A DNA stretch of 64,000 bases, taken from Ceratopteris richardii. Lineage: Eukaryota > Streptophyta > Polypodiopsida > Polypodiales > Pteridaceae. Each line of letters begins with the position of its first letter. Position 1 is the first letter of the stretch. Both the position numbers and the translations under genes were made by a program. The DNA lies in NCBI GenBank assembly GCA_020310875.1, contig CM035423.1, positions 130,176,138-130,240,137 on the forward strand, written 5' to 3'. The notes below the pieces were generated by a model. The model saw only the letters and a program-made list of their open reading frames with translations. It ran no database searches and had not been told where the DNA came from. Of the stretch, positions 1 through 11,681 are shown one piece after another.

Positions 1-555
1 TGGATGCCTCCAATTTTTGACTAACTTTGAATATAAAGAAGAGTGTGAAAAATCATTCATAGAGCTAAAAGGAGGATTGTGCTCAACTCCAATTTTGACA
101 ATCCGGGATTAGAATAAGCCATTCCATGTTCATGTGGATGCCTTCAATTTTTCTATTGGATGCATGCTAGCACAACTGATAGGTGAAGGGAACATAGATC
201 TTCCCATTCCATATGCAAGTAGGCAACTAAATGCGACATAGAGGAATCACACAACCACCAAATGAGAGGGATTAGGCATGGTCTATGCGGTTAAGAAATT
301 TAAACATTATTTTCTTGCAAATAAGTTTAGGCTCTTTACATAATATCACACACTACTTTATTTGGTGAACAAACTTTGCAATATAGGTATATTAGTAAGA
401 TGTTTCCTTTTACTAATGGACTATGATTTCAAGGTATTTGTTAGGAAAGGTAAGACCCAACTTAGGATGGATCACCTTTCACGACTCACTTTAGGAGAAT
501 CTTCACAAGGCGTCTCAAACAAAGTTCTTGATGCATACTTGTTCAACCTAGTAGT
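1..555 (+). pseudogene. RNase H end of Gypsy-1 pol (broken)
   Basis: The conceptual translation contains a Ty3/gypsy RNase H: a HVHVDA-type first catalytic segment near 130-145, a YASRQLNA block near 210-235, a GLGMVYAVKKF block near 270-300 and the LLLMDYDF segment before the integrase linker (about 405-430). The start of the domain and the RT lie outside the window. Several stop codons interrupt it, some at positions where Gypsy-B has Gln, Arg or Glu codons. It matches Gypsy-B 41110-41600 block by block and cannot encode a working enzyme. Confidence 0.8.
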
Positions 556-2260
556 TTGAAACTATGTATTCTCACATTTGGACCCAACAACCTAGTGGTA
601 AGATCAAAAGAGGAGGAAGTAATCAAATCAAAGAAATATCACATACTCATAGGGAGTATTTACAAGCAAACTGATCAAGGAATCTTAGCTTGTTGTGTGG
701 AAGAGGAAGAGTATGATAAATGGTTGCGGTTAGCACATGTAAGTGCATTCGGACAACATCATTCAAAACATAAAACCCTACAAACACTAAATACATTGGG
801 CATATATTTGCCAACAATGGAATCATATGTCTATAAGTTTCTCAAGGATAGTCCAACTTGTATTAGCAAACTCCCCGTTGAACATGCCACTCTATATCAA
901 GTGTCACTAATGCTAGATTGAGGCATCTCTTTAGTTGACTTTATAAGGAAAAAAACATTTTCACAAGAGATGACTTTGGCACGACGGAGTCTAGAACACG
1001 GATCTCAAATCGATATGTTCATTGGTGATAGTCTATACAAATGTGGATGAGATGGATATTTGAGACTATGTGTACATGAGAGAAAATACTTGAAGATATT
1101 AGAAACTGCACACCAATGTGTTGTAAGAGGACACTTTGGACCTGATTGAGTGATCAAAGCACTACTATTCTCAGGTCTTTGATGCACTACTCTTCATATG
1201 GGTGCATATACCTATGTGAAGAGGTGTCATACATGTTAGTGACCTCAATATCCAATTCGCAAAGATGAGATGCCATTGAGACCCATGATGGGAGGATGTG
1301 CATTCTCAAAGTAGGGCATAGACTTCATAGGTCCTATCAACCCCCTGCTAAAAGTTCCCATGTTGAATACATAATTGTCGCAATAGACTATCTAACCAAA
1401 TGGGTATAAGTAAAATCCACTAGGAAGAACAATGCACAAACAATAACAAAATCCTTGTTTGAGAATGTATTCACAATATATGGAATACCATTAGAATTAG
1501 TGAGTGATCGAGGAACTCACTTCTTGAATGAGGTGATTGAATATCAATTACAAGATTTCATGGTAATTCACAAAAAATCAGCACCATATCACCCATAATC
1601 TAATGGACAAGTAGAAAGTATGAACAAGATCATGTGCAACATATTGACAAAGCTCATAAAAAACAAATGTTCTGATTGGGACAAATAGCTACATCATGTT
1701 ATTTGGGATTATTGAGTGGCCTACAAAATGCTACTCAACATCACTCCCTTTCAAATGTTTTTTGGCCAAAATGTTATGCTTCCATTATACTTTTTGATAC
1801 CCACCCTTAAGGTTGCACACGAGCATCAATGGATAGGCCACAAGCTATCGTCGAAGATCATGGACCTAGAATGCCTAGATGAGACTAGACTTAGAGCAAT
1901 AGCAAGAACATATGCAGCCAAGAAGAGGCAGAAAGCCTATTTTGATGCACATGTCAAAGATAAAGTCTTGAAAATCAGAGACTTGGTATTAGTATACACA
2001 TTGAAGCATCATGCTCTAAAACTAGAGAAACATGGCTATGGGCCTATGATCATCAATAGGATATTGACCAGTGGTGTGCAATTAGCCACTCTAAAAGGAG
2101 ACATGTTGCCAAATTACATAAGCAGCTACCAAGTCAATCTTTATCACGCGACCTTGATAGAGAACATGCTTAGGCTACTCAATGTGGCCAAGAAGTGTAA
2201 AGAGGAAGAGAAGTGAAGAAGGGAAGAAGCTGAGGCTTAAACTCTAGAGTGCATTAAAAT
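556..2260 (+). pseudogene. Integrase of Gypsy-1 pol, with two H2C2 modules (broken)
   Basis: The region encodes a decayed integrase. A first zinc-binding-like module spans about 640-870: SIYKQ, LAHV, HHSKH, and a decayed end where the Cys-x2-Cys pair should be. A second, canonical module follows at about 1020-1240 (SLYKCG, ETAHQ, GHFGPD, VKRCHTC). The core follows with GIDFIGP (about 1315-1335), VSDRGTHFLN (about 1500-1530) and a C-terminal part with GYGPMIINR (about 2033-2060). Stop codons at about 1047, 1148, 1183, 1238, 1597, 1687 and 1714 all sit where Gypsy-B has Arg, Trp or Gln, the pattern expected of cytosine deamination. Confidence 0.85.
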
Positions 2261-3060
2261 AATGAAATTAAGACTACAGGGCTTTAGTCAGGCTAGAAAT
2301 GATGACATGGAGAGTTTTCATCTTGTGATTGTCCTTCCCCAATCTCAAAACCCTTGATTTCACATGGAAATGTGAAAAACTAAGAGGAATACCTCTCCTA
2401 TCATAGTTGACAAACAACCCTTTATCTTGATTGAGCTAGAATAAGGCACCATGATCAAGACTATTAGAGCCCTGATTAACTCAAGAGTTGCTACTAGTGC
2501 CATCAAGTATTCTTGCTGTCAGGGCATGAACTTACAATTGAATCCAATTGAGGCATACTTCATTGGATTAGGAGGTGTGGAAGCCCCTTGCATGGGCAAG
2601 GTGGAAGTTCCCATATCAATACAAGATGTTCCCATGATAGTAAAATTACTAGTTTGTCATGATGAAGACCTTTCTGAGCCTTTAATCTTCGAAAAAGATT
2701 GGATCTATGATCATGCGGTCAACTTAAACCTCAGAAGTCACCTTCTTCAAGTTTTGGTATGAGAACAATGCATTACAACAGAGCTAGAATGTAATATGGC
2801 CAATGATCTTGATTCAATATAGGCTCTTAGTTCTTCTAAGTTTAACCTTAAAGAAAATGATGCTACATGTGTATCTAGATCTATTGTTAAGAAGATTTCA
2901 CACTCTAACAAACAGATTAAGCAATCCATGGAAATTCCTTCTATTCCAAAGCCGAGTGTTATCTCGACAACTCAAACAAAGAGGCATGGAAAGCGGAAAT
3001 AGTAGACTTGCGAACCAAGAAGAGCAACGAGTACATGGCGGAATAGACCTATCCCAAGAA
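2261..3060 (+). pseudogene. Second retropepsin-like domain of Gypsy-1, downstream of integrase (broken)
   Basis: After the integrase the frame continues into a segment that matches the post-integrase aspartic-protease-like domain of Gypsy-B (43540-43800). The catalytic-type motif, ALIDSGAATSAI in Gypsy-B, reads ALINSRVATSAI here (about 2470-2505), so the active-site Asp is Asn. Both changes are G-to-A type. Downstream blocks GLGGVEAPCMGKV and LVCHDEDLSEPLI and the closing DWIYDHAVNLNL are well kept. Presence in two diverged elements shows that the domain belongs to the family and is not a one-off capture. Confidence 0.75.
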
Positions 3061-3480
3061 TGAAGCAGATTTGGGTACAAAAGGGTGAGCAACCAATTGC
3101 TCCATCAAAATCAAAATCACCATCCAAGAAGCAGAAGGAGATGAAACAAAGTTGAGCAAAATTGCAAAAAAGAGATCCACCACCAAGAGTGCTCCAAATT
3201 TGGGTACCCAAGTAGTCAATGAGGGTAGACCATAATAACTTATAAATTTGGGTGCTTAAGAATTGCTTGAGAGCTCACATTTCCTCCCCCAACTCTTAAC
3301 TTCAAGGCAATTACAATCCACCCAAACCCGTCAAGCTCCTAGATGAAAAGGTGTTGTACCTAAGTCATCATGTCATCTTATTCCTAGAACCACTTGGAAA
3401 TGGGTACCTAAATAGTCCCATACCCAAGATAAATCACCATATCTAAACAAAATGTACAAACCCATAATCAACTATTATAA
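3061..3480 (+). pseudogene. W-(V/I)-P-K motif tail of the Gypsy-1 polyprotein (broken)
   Basis: Conceptual translation gives four spaced copies of a short motif: KQIWVQK at about 3064, QIWVPK at about 3196, IWVLK at about 3243 and KWVPK at about 3397. The matching tail of Gypsy-B (44390-44745) also has four: QIWVPK, QIWIAK, QIWVPK and KWIPK. The rest is low-complexity, basic and Ser/Pro/Gln-rich. Several motifs are followed directly by TAG where Gypsy-B has Gln or another sense codon. No enzymatic role can be read from it. Confidence 0.55.
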
Positions 3481-4908
3481 GCCCATAAGGCAACCTTGGG
3501 AAGTCAAAAAACGATGTAACATACCATCCATGCAAACCTCCTAGCCTAAATGTACATTACTAGAAGCATACTTAACTAATACATTTTCTCGAATATGCAT
3601 ATAGGCATTGCACTAACTCACAACCTCACATCATGAGGCACTCAACACTTAAACACCCACTTTCATACTACTCAAGGATGTGAGGGAAACATAATAGTAT
3701 TGGAAAGGGACAAGGCCTTATCGGGTTTCTTTGATGATACTAATGTTTTTTTCTTATTATAGTAGATCCACAAAGAGCACAAAAACTTAGTAGAGTGCAA
3801 TGGTGGAAGAAAATACAAACTCAAAACCAATGGATAGCAACTCCTTGCCCATAGAGGAGCACCCATCAAAGTTTCCTCCCATGTTTTGCAACTATCAATG
3901 TGCCATTCGAATTCAAGAACCATTGTTAGGATGTACATAGAGGGTACACACACACACTCTCATTGGTTGAATGAGCTGGTTGGAACTTTAGGGGAAGTAC
4001 ACCATACTTGGGAGCTACAAAACATGCCAAAATTGCAAAATATTTGGCAAAGAGTAGGCATGCTGGAGTATTTCAATTTGAGGAGCTACAAAACATGCCA
4101 AAATTGCAAAATATTTGGCAAAGAGTAGGCATGCTGGAGTATTTCTTGTTGCACAAGCCTAACTTCTTGAGATGCTATTAGCTAGTCCAGATGCAAAAAC
4201 CTAGAGTAGATAAAGATCTTCCCATATCATTTGTAGTTCCATCTTTGCTGTGAAACCAAGAATTGAAAATATTCAAGTTGTCCCAAGGTCCAAAAGGCTC
4301 TCAATATGCAAGGCACACATATCCCTATAGACAAGGAGACATTGATACTAGAAGCCATGAAGAAGAGATACATAGTGAAAATCAATTAGATGGAAGCCAT
4401 CACACCAAATTTGTTTGTACCACTCAAGGTATGCATGCAACATTTTGCCTTCCCAAGGCCAGATCACTTCACATAGCCCCATAAGAAAATATGGTTGAGT
4501 TATACTTGGCAGAGTCAACATGACTTACCATAAATCTACCCCACTATATCATAGATCAATTACATGCATCCAATGCATGATTTCATCAGAAACCAGTGTT
4601 GAATGGATGTTGTGTGATCACACGAATCATTTATAGATGTTTGGCATACAATGTCCCTATAGAACGAGTGTCGATTAGTTCATCATTATAGCTTTTTAAG
4701 CAAAAGAAGGCTTTAGATCCACAACCAAAGAGGATGTGCGGAACCATTCCATGCATATAACCCAGAGGTGTGATCATGACACCTGAAGTATGATCAACTG
4801 GGGAGCTAACCATCCCTTGGTTCACAATATGCATTCCTAGACCCATACAAACTTAGGAAACTACTACCACAACAAAAGAAACTACAACCCAACTAACCAC
4901 CCCATTAC
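3481..4908 (+). pseudogene. 5' half of the Gypsy-1 accessory gene ORF2 (broken)
   Basis: Most of this stretch is too decayed to align by eye. At about 4480-4770 the translation contains IIDQLH, NGCCVITRIIYRCLAYN, PIERV and KRMCGTIPC, which match IIDQLY, NGCCALTRIIYMCLAYD, PIERA and KRMRGTIPC of Gypsy-B ORF2 (45880-46105). A Thr/Pro-rich stretch follows at 4850-4908, as in Gypsy-B, and is cut by the Copia-1 insertion. The 3' half resumes at 15459. The function is unknown. Confidence 0.65.
4011..4152 (+). repeat. 71-bp direct tandem duplication
   Basis: Two copies of a 71-bp unit beginning GGAGCTACAAAACATGCC lie side by side (4011-4081 and 4082-4152) and are almost identical over about 64 bp. 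This looks like a recent local slippage or repair duplication inside decayed Gypsy-1 sequence. Confidence 0.9.
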
Positions 4909-5183
4909 TGGTACATGGAGCAAGCCTAAGTGCTTGATCAATGACCATAAGAGTTTTGTGTAATTTTTTGGCATAAATGATTATCTAGTTCATCATATCT
5001 CTTGAAGATTTCAACGTTTAAAGTTAGAATTTATCTCAGTCAAAGATCAAAGTGAAGGATAAAGAAAATCTTGTGATCTAATGAGATCCAAACTCCATGA
5101 ATCTTTTTGAATGCAAATTCAAATCATTTCCTAAGAATGAGGATTACTTTATGTGGAATCTCCAACCAACTTGGAGATCAAAA

Positions 5184-5245
<62 letters not shown>

Positions 5246-5411
5246 CATCATTTGAGTCACGATTAATCAAAGTGATTTGGGTTGATCATTACACTCATAT
5301 TGAGTGAGCATTGTTCTATCTCAGAGTGAGAGAAGTCCTCCACATCTCCTTTCAATTGTATGATATGTGTATTAGCAATACAATTTCGGTTTCATTTCTA
5401 TTGATTTGTCA
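4909..5411 (+). repeat. Copia-1 5' LTR
   Basis: It aligns with 15009-15458 from the TGGTACATGGAG start through the blocks CATAAATG, GTTCATCAT, CTTGAAGATTTCAACG and CAAATCATTTCCTAAGAATG to CTATTGATTTGTCA. The main difference is microsatellite growth: (TA)n here, (AC)n in the 3' copy. No clear primer-binding site was recognised just downstream. Confidence 0.75.
5185..5245 (+). repeat. (TA)n(CA)n microsatellite inside the Copia-1 5' LTR
   Basis: About 22 TA units are followed by about 8 CA units. The 3' LTR has only CA-type repeats at the matching place (15271-15312), so the TA expansion happened after insertion. Confidence 0.95.
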
Positions 5412-5469
5412 ATCTCTATCTACTATTATAGTACCTTGTGCAACTCTGTCAATTTCTCATAGTCATTTC

Positions 5470-6540
5470 TCAAGGACCAAAGCTAGGAAGAATAAATCAT
5501 GGATGGAGTTTACAACACTCAAGAAGATGTTCAAGCAAACTATGAGTGTTTTCACCAAGATGAAGGACATTGCAGATCAACTTGGGAGCATTGGAGAGAT
5601 CATTGATGAAGAGAAAATGGTAAGGCAAGTCATCAATGGGATTAAATATGATGACAAATGGGAGGCCTTCACCACAACCATGGACCTCTACATGGACATG
5701 TAAGTACTTGATTTCAACAAACTCATGGGGCAAGTTTTCACAATGTCAGGAAGCAAAGAGGAAAGAGAGACTACAACAAATACATAGATGATCAAGCTCA
5801 AGAGGATTCACTTCTACTCATGAATATGACAATGAAGGAAGGTAAGTCTGATGAGCATGTGTTCTACATATATTGTGGATGCTCAGATCATGTGCTAAGA
5901 AATGTAGCTCTATTCTCAAACTTGGAGGATCCAAAAAACAAAGATTAATTCCAAACAAGAGATGACACAAGACATCTTTTTGAGAAGATAGGTAATGTGA
6001 AGATATCTAATGGTAACATGAACTTACTAAGCAGAGTTCTTTATGTTCCAAACATTACAAAGAAACTTATAAGTGTAGCTCAAATTGTTGAGAAAGATTT
6101 TAAGGTGAGATTTATCAAGCATGGAGCATATGTTGAAGAACCATATAAGGGATTCAAGAAGATACCAAAGGGAGAGGAGATAGGTAGGTTGTTCACCTTT
6201 GAGCTCCAAGACACAACAATATTGCATTGTTCAGCTATGGCACTCAAACCCTATCAGAGTTAAAATTTTGGCATAAGAGGCTAGCTCACAGTGGAGAAAG
6301 AGCTCTCAATCAAGTTGTTAGAGATCAAGATGTACTTGGACTACCTAATATCTCAAAGCAACACATGATATGAAAATGTAGTGCATGTCAGTTTGGTAAG
6401 TCATATAGGAAACCATTCACCAAGAAAGGCTATGTACATGGAGATCTTTTAGAGATTTTCCACATAGATGTTTGGGGACCAAGCAAAGAACCTTGAATCT
6501 CTCGATCAATCTATTATGTGTCATTCATAGATGATTGTAG
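5470..6540 (+). pseudogene. Copia-1 gag, protease remnant and start of integrase
   Basis: Translation gives a copia gag fragment (about 5500-5700; MKDIADQL, VRQVINGI, TTTMD), a degraded Cys-rich stretch (about 5870-5910), then the C-terminal part of the copia protease with VLYVPNITKKLISVAQI (about 6036-6090). The catalytic Asp-Ser/Thr-Gly part is missing. The GAG-pre-integrase domain follows (WHKRLAHSG, CSACQFGKS), then HIDVWGPS and FIDDCS of the integrase. Translation breaks off at 6540, at the Copia-2 insertion site. Stop codons interrupt it in several places. Confidence 0.75.
6536..6540. other. Target-site duplication of Copia-2, left copy (TGTAG)
   Basis: TGTAG lies directly before the 5' LTR and is repeated directly after the last base of the 3' LTR (13205-13209). 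Placing the two copies together restores the continuous Copia-1 integrase frame. Confidence 0.85.
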
Positions 6541-6832
6541 TGTTACACTTATGTGTTCCTCAAGTAACTTTGATGTGAACCTTTTCCCTATACATGGACA
6601 CTTTTACTCTAGTGCTGGTTAGATGTTTTTTCCCCATGTTACCATATACATGACTCAATCATATGTGGTGGTACTTTGTACTTAGGGATATTATTCAACT
6701 CTTACTTCATTTGAGTTCATCGTCAATAGAGAGAGTTATTCCAGCCATCTGTCTTCACCATGTGCCTTGTTATGTTTGTGCTCCTTATGTGTGCTTCTCA
6801 TGTGTCTCTCACACTTCTACACACACCCAATA
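6541..6832 (+). repeat. Copia-2 5' LTR
   Basis: It starts TGTTACACTTATGTG and ends at CACCCAATA, which has TA instead of the expected CA. The 3' LTR pieces match its beginning (11510-11588) and its last 154 bp (13051-13204). Confidence 0.85.
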
Positions 6833-6833
6833 G

Positions 6834-6844
6834 TGGTATCAGAG
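6834..6844 (+). promoter_or_regulatory. Copia-2 primer-binding site, initiator tRNA-Met type
   Basis: TGGTATCAGAG follows the 5' LTR after one base. This is the standard plant copia PBS, complementary to the 3' end of initiator tRNA-Met. Confidence 0.9.
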
Positions 6845-7120
6845 TAGGTTCATCTCCTTCTCAAGTTTCGGTTTTCGCATCACAGCGCACGTGCACTTTT
6901 AACAATGCAAATCAACTTTGGACCATAGAACAGTGAACTTCAGCAACCAAGAAACATTTACACCAGTCACACTCAGTTGCACTAGGGTTTTACCCCCATT
7001 TCAAAGCCATTCATGCAATTAGAAATGCCATCAGAGTGACTATTTGTGAGCTGAATTTTCAACATTCATTTCAGCTTTCGTTGAAGTAAAGACTTTGTCA
7101 CATTCATGTTCTTTAGTGAA

Positions 7121-8125
7121 ATGGCAGCAGTAATGAATTGTTTGGCATGCTTCAAGCTGAAGATAAGCTTGACGGGACCAACTATCTGATGTGGTCTTAC
7201 ATGATGAAGCATGTTCTTGTTGCAAAACAACTTTGGAACATAGTGGCAGATGTAGATCGAAGACCCCCATGTGCTTCTACTTCACAGTCTATTGTCACAG
7301 ACGGAGCTTCTTCTTCGAGTACAGTGGTTTCTTCTTCTCCACCTACATAGGAGCAGCTTAGATGGAATGGAAAAGATGCTCAAGCTCATGCATGATTACG
7401 CTTTCTGTGAAGTGTCACATAGTTCCACACATTCGGTCATGTTCTACATCAAGACAAGCATGGGACACTCTTGCTTCTTTGTATGCCGTGCATAATGAAG
7501 CACATGTTGCATACTTGAGGAAGCAAGTTGAGGATGTATGTATGGCTAAAAATGAGTCTCTGTATGTGTATGTGACACACATCAAGGACTTGAAAGAGCA
7601 ATTGGCAAACATAGATTAGATTATTCTAGATGCATCAATCCTTTAAAAGCTTTGTTACTACACTCCGTTTTGTTGCAAAAGGAAATCCCAATATGTATGC
7701 ATTTGATGAGGTTATGTCTCTTCTTTTGCAAGAAGAGCAATCTAGAGTGAATATGAGTGGTTTGAGGAACGCAAGCACTAGCTATCTCACAAAAGGGGAA
7801 AAGCAAGTATGGTTCAGCTTTGGGTTCATCAAAACCAAAGCCTCAACCTTCCTCTTCCACTCATTCCTCTAATGATTGTGATTTCCAAAAGAAGAAGAGA
7901 TGCAAATATTGCCTGAAGGCTGGTCATACTAATGATGAGTGTAGAAAACTTGCTAAACACAATGAAAAGAAGAAGGAATCCAGCATGTCTATTGCTGAAA
8001 ATTCAGCAAATGCAAAGAATCATGAAGCTAACATGGCCCAAGATTTTTGGGCATGTGTTGTTACATGTCATTATGATGCATCTTTGCATTCTAAATGTGT
8101 GGTTGTGAGTGAGGCTGATTCGGAT
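7121..8125 (+). pseudogene. Copia-2 gag with CCHC zinc knuckle (frameshifted)
   Basis: The copia gag is read over three frames: KLDGTNYLMWSYMM (about 7165), then WDTLASLYAV and EAHVAYLRKQVE (about 7465-7540), then the zinc knuckle CKYCLKAGHTNDEC (about 7901-7942), a canonical C-x2-C-x4-H-x4-C. An ATG at 7121 could be the original start but is now out of frame with the conserved part. Stop codons (for example the TAG ending the first open segment at 7350) and frameshifts make it non-functional. Confidence 0.8.
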
Positions 8126-9490
8126 TGGTTCTTTGATACTGGTGCTTTAAAGCACATAACATTATGCAAAAGATTTTTTGCATTTTTGAAAGATGCACCC
8201 AAAGGAGGACATGTGGTGTGTGCAAACAATGCCTCTTATCCTATCATTGGAGTAGAAGAAATTGAGCTTACGGCTGCAAATGGAGGTGTGATTCTCTAAA
8301 AAATGCATTGTATGTACCCGATATCAAGAAGAACTTAATTTTAGTTCCATTGATTTCCAAAGCTCGACTTCATGTACACTTTGTTGATGATAAGTGTATG
8401 GTTCATAATTTCAGAAATGGCGATGTTATTGTGATGTCTGGTACATTATGTAATGGTTTTTATCGCATGGATACATACAAGAGGGCTGCCTCAAATGCCT
8501 TAGTTGCTCATACTTCTTCCATGGCTGAAATGGAGCTTTGACATGCTCGTTTTGGTCACTTGAACTTCAATAATTTGCTTTACTTGCAAAAGAAGGACAT
8601 GATTATTGGTTTGCCAACACTTGAGTCCATTGAAAAGCCTACATGTGAAGGTTGCATTCTTGGAAAATTGCATCGTGCTTCTTTTTCAAAAGATAGTCAT
8701 ACACACACTACAAGAAAATTGAAGCTTGTTCATAGTGATTCATTTGGTCCCGTCAAGAGTCCATCTTTTGGGAAGCATGTATATTTTGTTACCTTCATTG
8801 ATGATGCTACTCGCCATACATGGGGCGTATCCTATGAAAGCAAAGAATGAGGTATTTTCTTGCTTCAAAGCATTTTTAGCTATGGTTGAAATTTTTTCTT
8901 CACAAAAGCTTTTGACTCTACGCACAAATCGTGATGGTGAATACATGTCACATGAGTTTAATGCTTTTCTTCGTGAAAGAGCTATTTCACACCAATGTAC
9001 GGTGCCATATACACCTCAGAAAAATGGTGTTATCGAGCGTAAAAATAGAACTCTACTTGAAATGGCACGTTGTATGGTTAAAGGAAAGCACCTTCCTGAT
9101 AAGTTTTGGATGGAAGCGGTCATGTGTGCAAACTATGTGTTGAATCGCTTCCCTACAAAAGCATTGAGAGTCATCACTCCTTATGAGGCTTGGAATGGAC
9201 ATAATCCCATGGTTAGTCATATGATTGTGTTTGGTTGTTTGGCATATGCTCTTGTGCCATCACAACATCACAAACTTGATGACAAGACAAAGAAATGTAT
9301 ATTTGTTGGTTATAGTGCTGAAAGTAAGGGATATCGTTTGTACCATCCATTGACAAACACTATTATTGTGAGTCGAGATGTGGTATTTGCTGGAAATTTA
9401 GTTTTCCCTCTACTTGAATGCAAAAAACAGCCAACAGTTAGCTCACAAGATGTGTTCAATACACTCATGCCTTTGTTCCAAAATGGTGCA
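8126..9490 (+). pseudogene. Copia-2 protease and integrase (frameshifted)
   Basis: The protease motif WFFDTGALKH lies at about 8126-8156 (the usual copia motif is DSGAS/DTGAS, so one motif position differs). A one-base deletion near 8296 shifts the frame before MYVPDIKKNLI. GAG-pre-integrase follows (HARFGHLN, CEGCILGKLH), then the integrase core: HSDSFGP and FIDDATR, and after another frameshift near 8830 RTNRDGEY (second Asp) and NGVIERKNR (Glu). The C-terminal PYEAWNGHNP and FVGYSAESKGYRLY blocks follow. All three catalytic acids of the DDE triad are present but in two frames. Confidence 0.85.
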
Positions 9491-9935
9491 CTTGACTATG
9501 GCCATATAGACCAACCAACTGAGGTTCAAAGGGTTGAAAAATTCTTGCAAAATAGAGCTGAAAATGCTGAGAATTTCCAGCCAAACATGGCTGAAATTTT
9601 TCAGTCAAAAAATATCGAAACTACTGGAAATTTCCAGCCAAATATGTCTGAACATTTGCATCAAAATATGGCTGAAAATGAGCATGAAATTCAGCCCAGA
9701 CATGATGTACATATTGATGATGTATTGAATAATGAACACATATCTATCAAGAGTTCACAAACTATGCCAAAGTGGCTGAAACAAACTTTGCAGGATAACA
9801 AATTGAGTGCACCTTTACTTGGTAGAACAAGATCAAGCTCTCACCATGCATCAAGTAATCTTGTGGATTATTCTCTATTGCAACAACATGTAATGAAGAG
9901 CCACTTTCTTTTGAAGATGCATCTGACGATCCACA

Positions 9936-11509
9936 ATGGATGAGTGCTATGCAATCAAAAATGGATTCCATACAAAGGAATGGTACTTGGGAGTATGTGA
10001 ATTGCCAAAAGGAAAGAATGTCATTGGTACAAAGTGGGTCTACAAGATTAAGAGAAAGTCCGATGGTAGCATTGATCGCTACAAAGCTAGATTGGTTGCC
10101 AAAAGATATGTGCAACAGTATGGCATTGACTATGAGGAAACTTTTGCACCTACTTCATGCATGACTACCATTAAGAGAAAGTCCGATGGTAGCATTGATC
10201 GCCACAAAGCTAGATTGGTTGCCAAAAGATATGCGCAACAGTATGGCATTGACTATGAGGAAACTTTTGCACCTACTTCACGCATTGGCTACACATCGAG
10301 GTTGGAAAGTGCATCAGTTGGACATAAAAACAAGCTTCTTGAATGGTGATTTGCAAGAAGAGGTCTATGTGAAGCAACCTCTTGGATTTTCTATGAAAAG
10401 GGAAAGAGCATATGGTTTATCTCTTGCATAAAGCCTTGTATGGTCTCAAGCAATCTCCACGTGCATGGTATGACAAAATTCATAAGAACTTGATTGCTCT
10501 TGGCTTCACATGTAGTCCAATTGAAAGCACACTCTATGTAAGCAAAAATGGGGCTGATCTTATAGTGCTTGTTCTTTATGTCGATGACATACTCTTGAGT
10601 GGTTCATGTGATGCAAAACTTGACATTCTTATGGTTGATTTGCAGCGTACTCTTGATGTCACTTATCTTGGTCTTTTGAGCTACTATCTTGGCATCCAGT
10701 TTGTATCCGTTGAGGGGGGGAATCGTTATGCATCAAGCAAAATATGTTGAAAAACTACTTCAGTGTTTTGACTTTGAGGATTGGAAGCCAGTTTCCACAC
10801 GAGTTGAGATAGGATTCAGGTTCTCAGTTGAGGACTCCAATGATGCATTTGATACTTCTCTTTATTAGCAAGCCGTGGGATGTCTTATATATGCATGCAA
10901 TACAAGGCCGGATATACAGTATGCAGTTTCCCAGTTGAGTCGATTCATGCATAGCCCTAGCACTAAGCGGTGAAACATGTGTTGAGATATCTCAGAGGCA
11001 CTTTGAGCTTAGGCCTCTTTTATGGAAGAGATATTCAGCCATGCTTGCGTGCTTTTACAGATAGTGATTGGGCTGGTTGTTATGATACTCATGTGTCCAC
11101 TAGTGGCAATTGCTTTTTCCTTGGAGACTCATGCATATCTTGGTTGAGTAAGAAGCAACCTACAATGGCGACATCGAGTTGTGAAACTGAGTACAGGGCA
11201 ATTTTCACAGCTACAGTGGAGTGTATATAGCTGAGACCTATTGATGGATCTTTGCATGGAGATTGATGCTGCTACACATATTCTCACTGATAGTTAGAGT
11301 GCATTGGTTGCTGCACGAAGCCCGGTGTTTCATGCACAGAGATATTGATTTGGTATATGTGCCTACACAAGATAATGTAGCAGACATATTCGCCAAAGCT
11401 CTTCCACGAGAAAAGTTTGAAGCTTTTCGCAAAGCTTTAGGCTTACTACCTTGTGGGGGCTGATTTTTCACTCCCTGTATGTGTTCACATCATTCGCTCA
11501 AGGGGGGTT
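9936..11509 (+). pseudogene. Copia-2 reverse transcriptase and RNase H (broken), left palindrome arm
   Basis: The RT begins with NVIGTKWVYKIKRKSDGSI (about 10017) and carries an in-frame 41-codon duplication. A deletion after the second copy shifts the frame before HRGWKVHQLDIKTSFLNGD (about 10299). The active site YVDDILLSG is at about 10579-10605. RNase H has FTDSDWAGCYD (about 11053) and SSCETEYRA. TGG is now TAG at about 11228, and the segment leading to DIDLVYVPTQDNVADIFAKAL is truncated. A purine-rich tract (about 11498-11507) precedes the 3' LTR. Confidence 0.85.
10047..10292 (+). repeat. 123-bp in-frame tandem duplication in the Copia-2 RT
   Basis: Two copies at an offset of 123 bp (41 codons) each encode IKRKSDGSIDR, KARLVAKRY and QQYGIDYEETFAPTS. 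The repeat duplicates the first conserved RT block. Confidence 0.9.
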
Positions 11510-11588
11510 TGTTACACTTATGTGTTCCTCGAGTAGCTTTGATGTGAACCTTTTCCCTATACATGGGCACTTTTTACTCTAGTGTTGG
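11510..11588 (+). repeat. Copia-2 3' LTR, first part
   Basis: It starts TGTTACACTTATGTG directly after a G-rich tract and matches the first 79 bp of the 5' LTR. It then runs into the palindrome spacer. Confidence 0.9.
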
Positions 11589-11681
11589 GAAAAAACCTCT
11601 AGCCAACACTAGAGTAAAAAGTGCCCATGTATAGGGAAAAGGTTCACATCAAAGCTACTCGAGGAACACATAAGTGTAACA

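Larger units (their letters stand above)
1..4908 (+). mobile_element. Gypsy-1, left part: decayed giant Ty3/gypsy element
   Basis: This is the internal region of an old Ty3/gypsy LTR retrotransposon that enters from the left edge. In order it holds remnants of RNase H, integrase, a retropepsin-like domain, a W-V-P-K motif tail and the first half of an accessory ORF. Every part has a clear, better preserved counterpart in the same order in Gypsy-B (41100-46300). The sequence stops at 4908, where Copia-1 is inserted, and resumes at 15459. Many reading frames are broken by stop codons. The chromodomain typical of chromoviruses is not seen, so it looks Tat/Athila-like; that lineage call is inferred. 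Confidence 0.85.
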
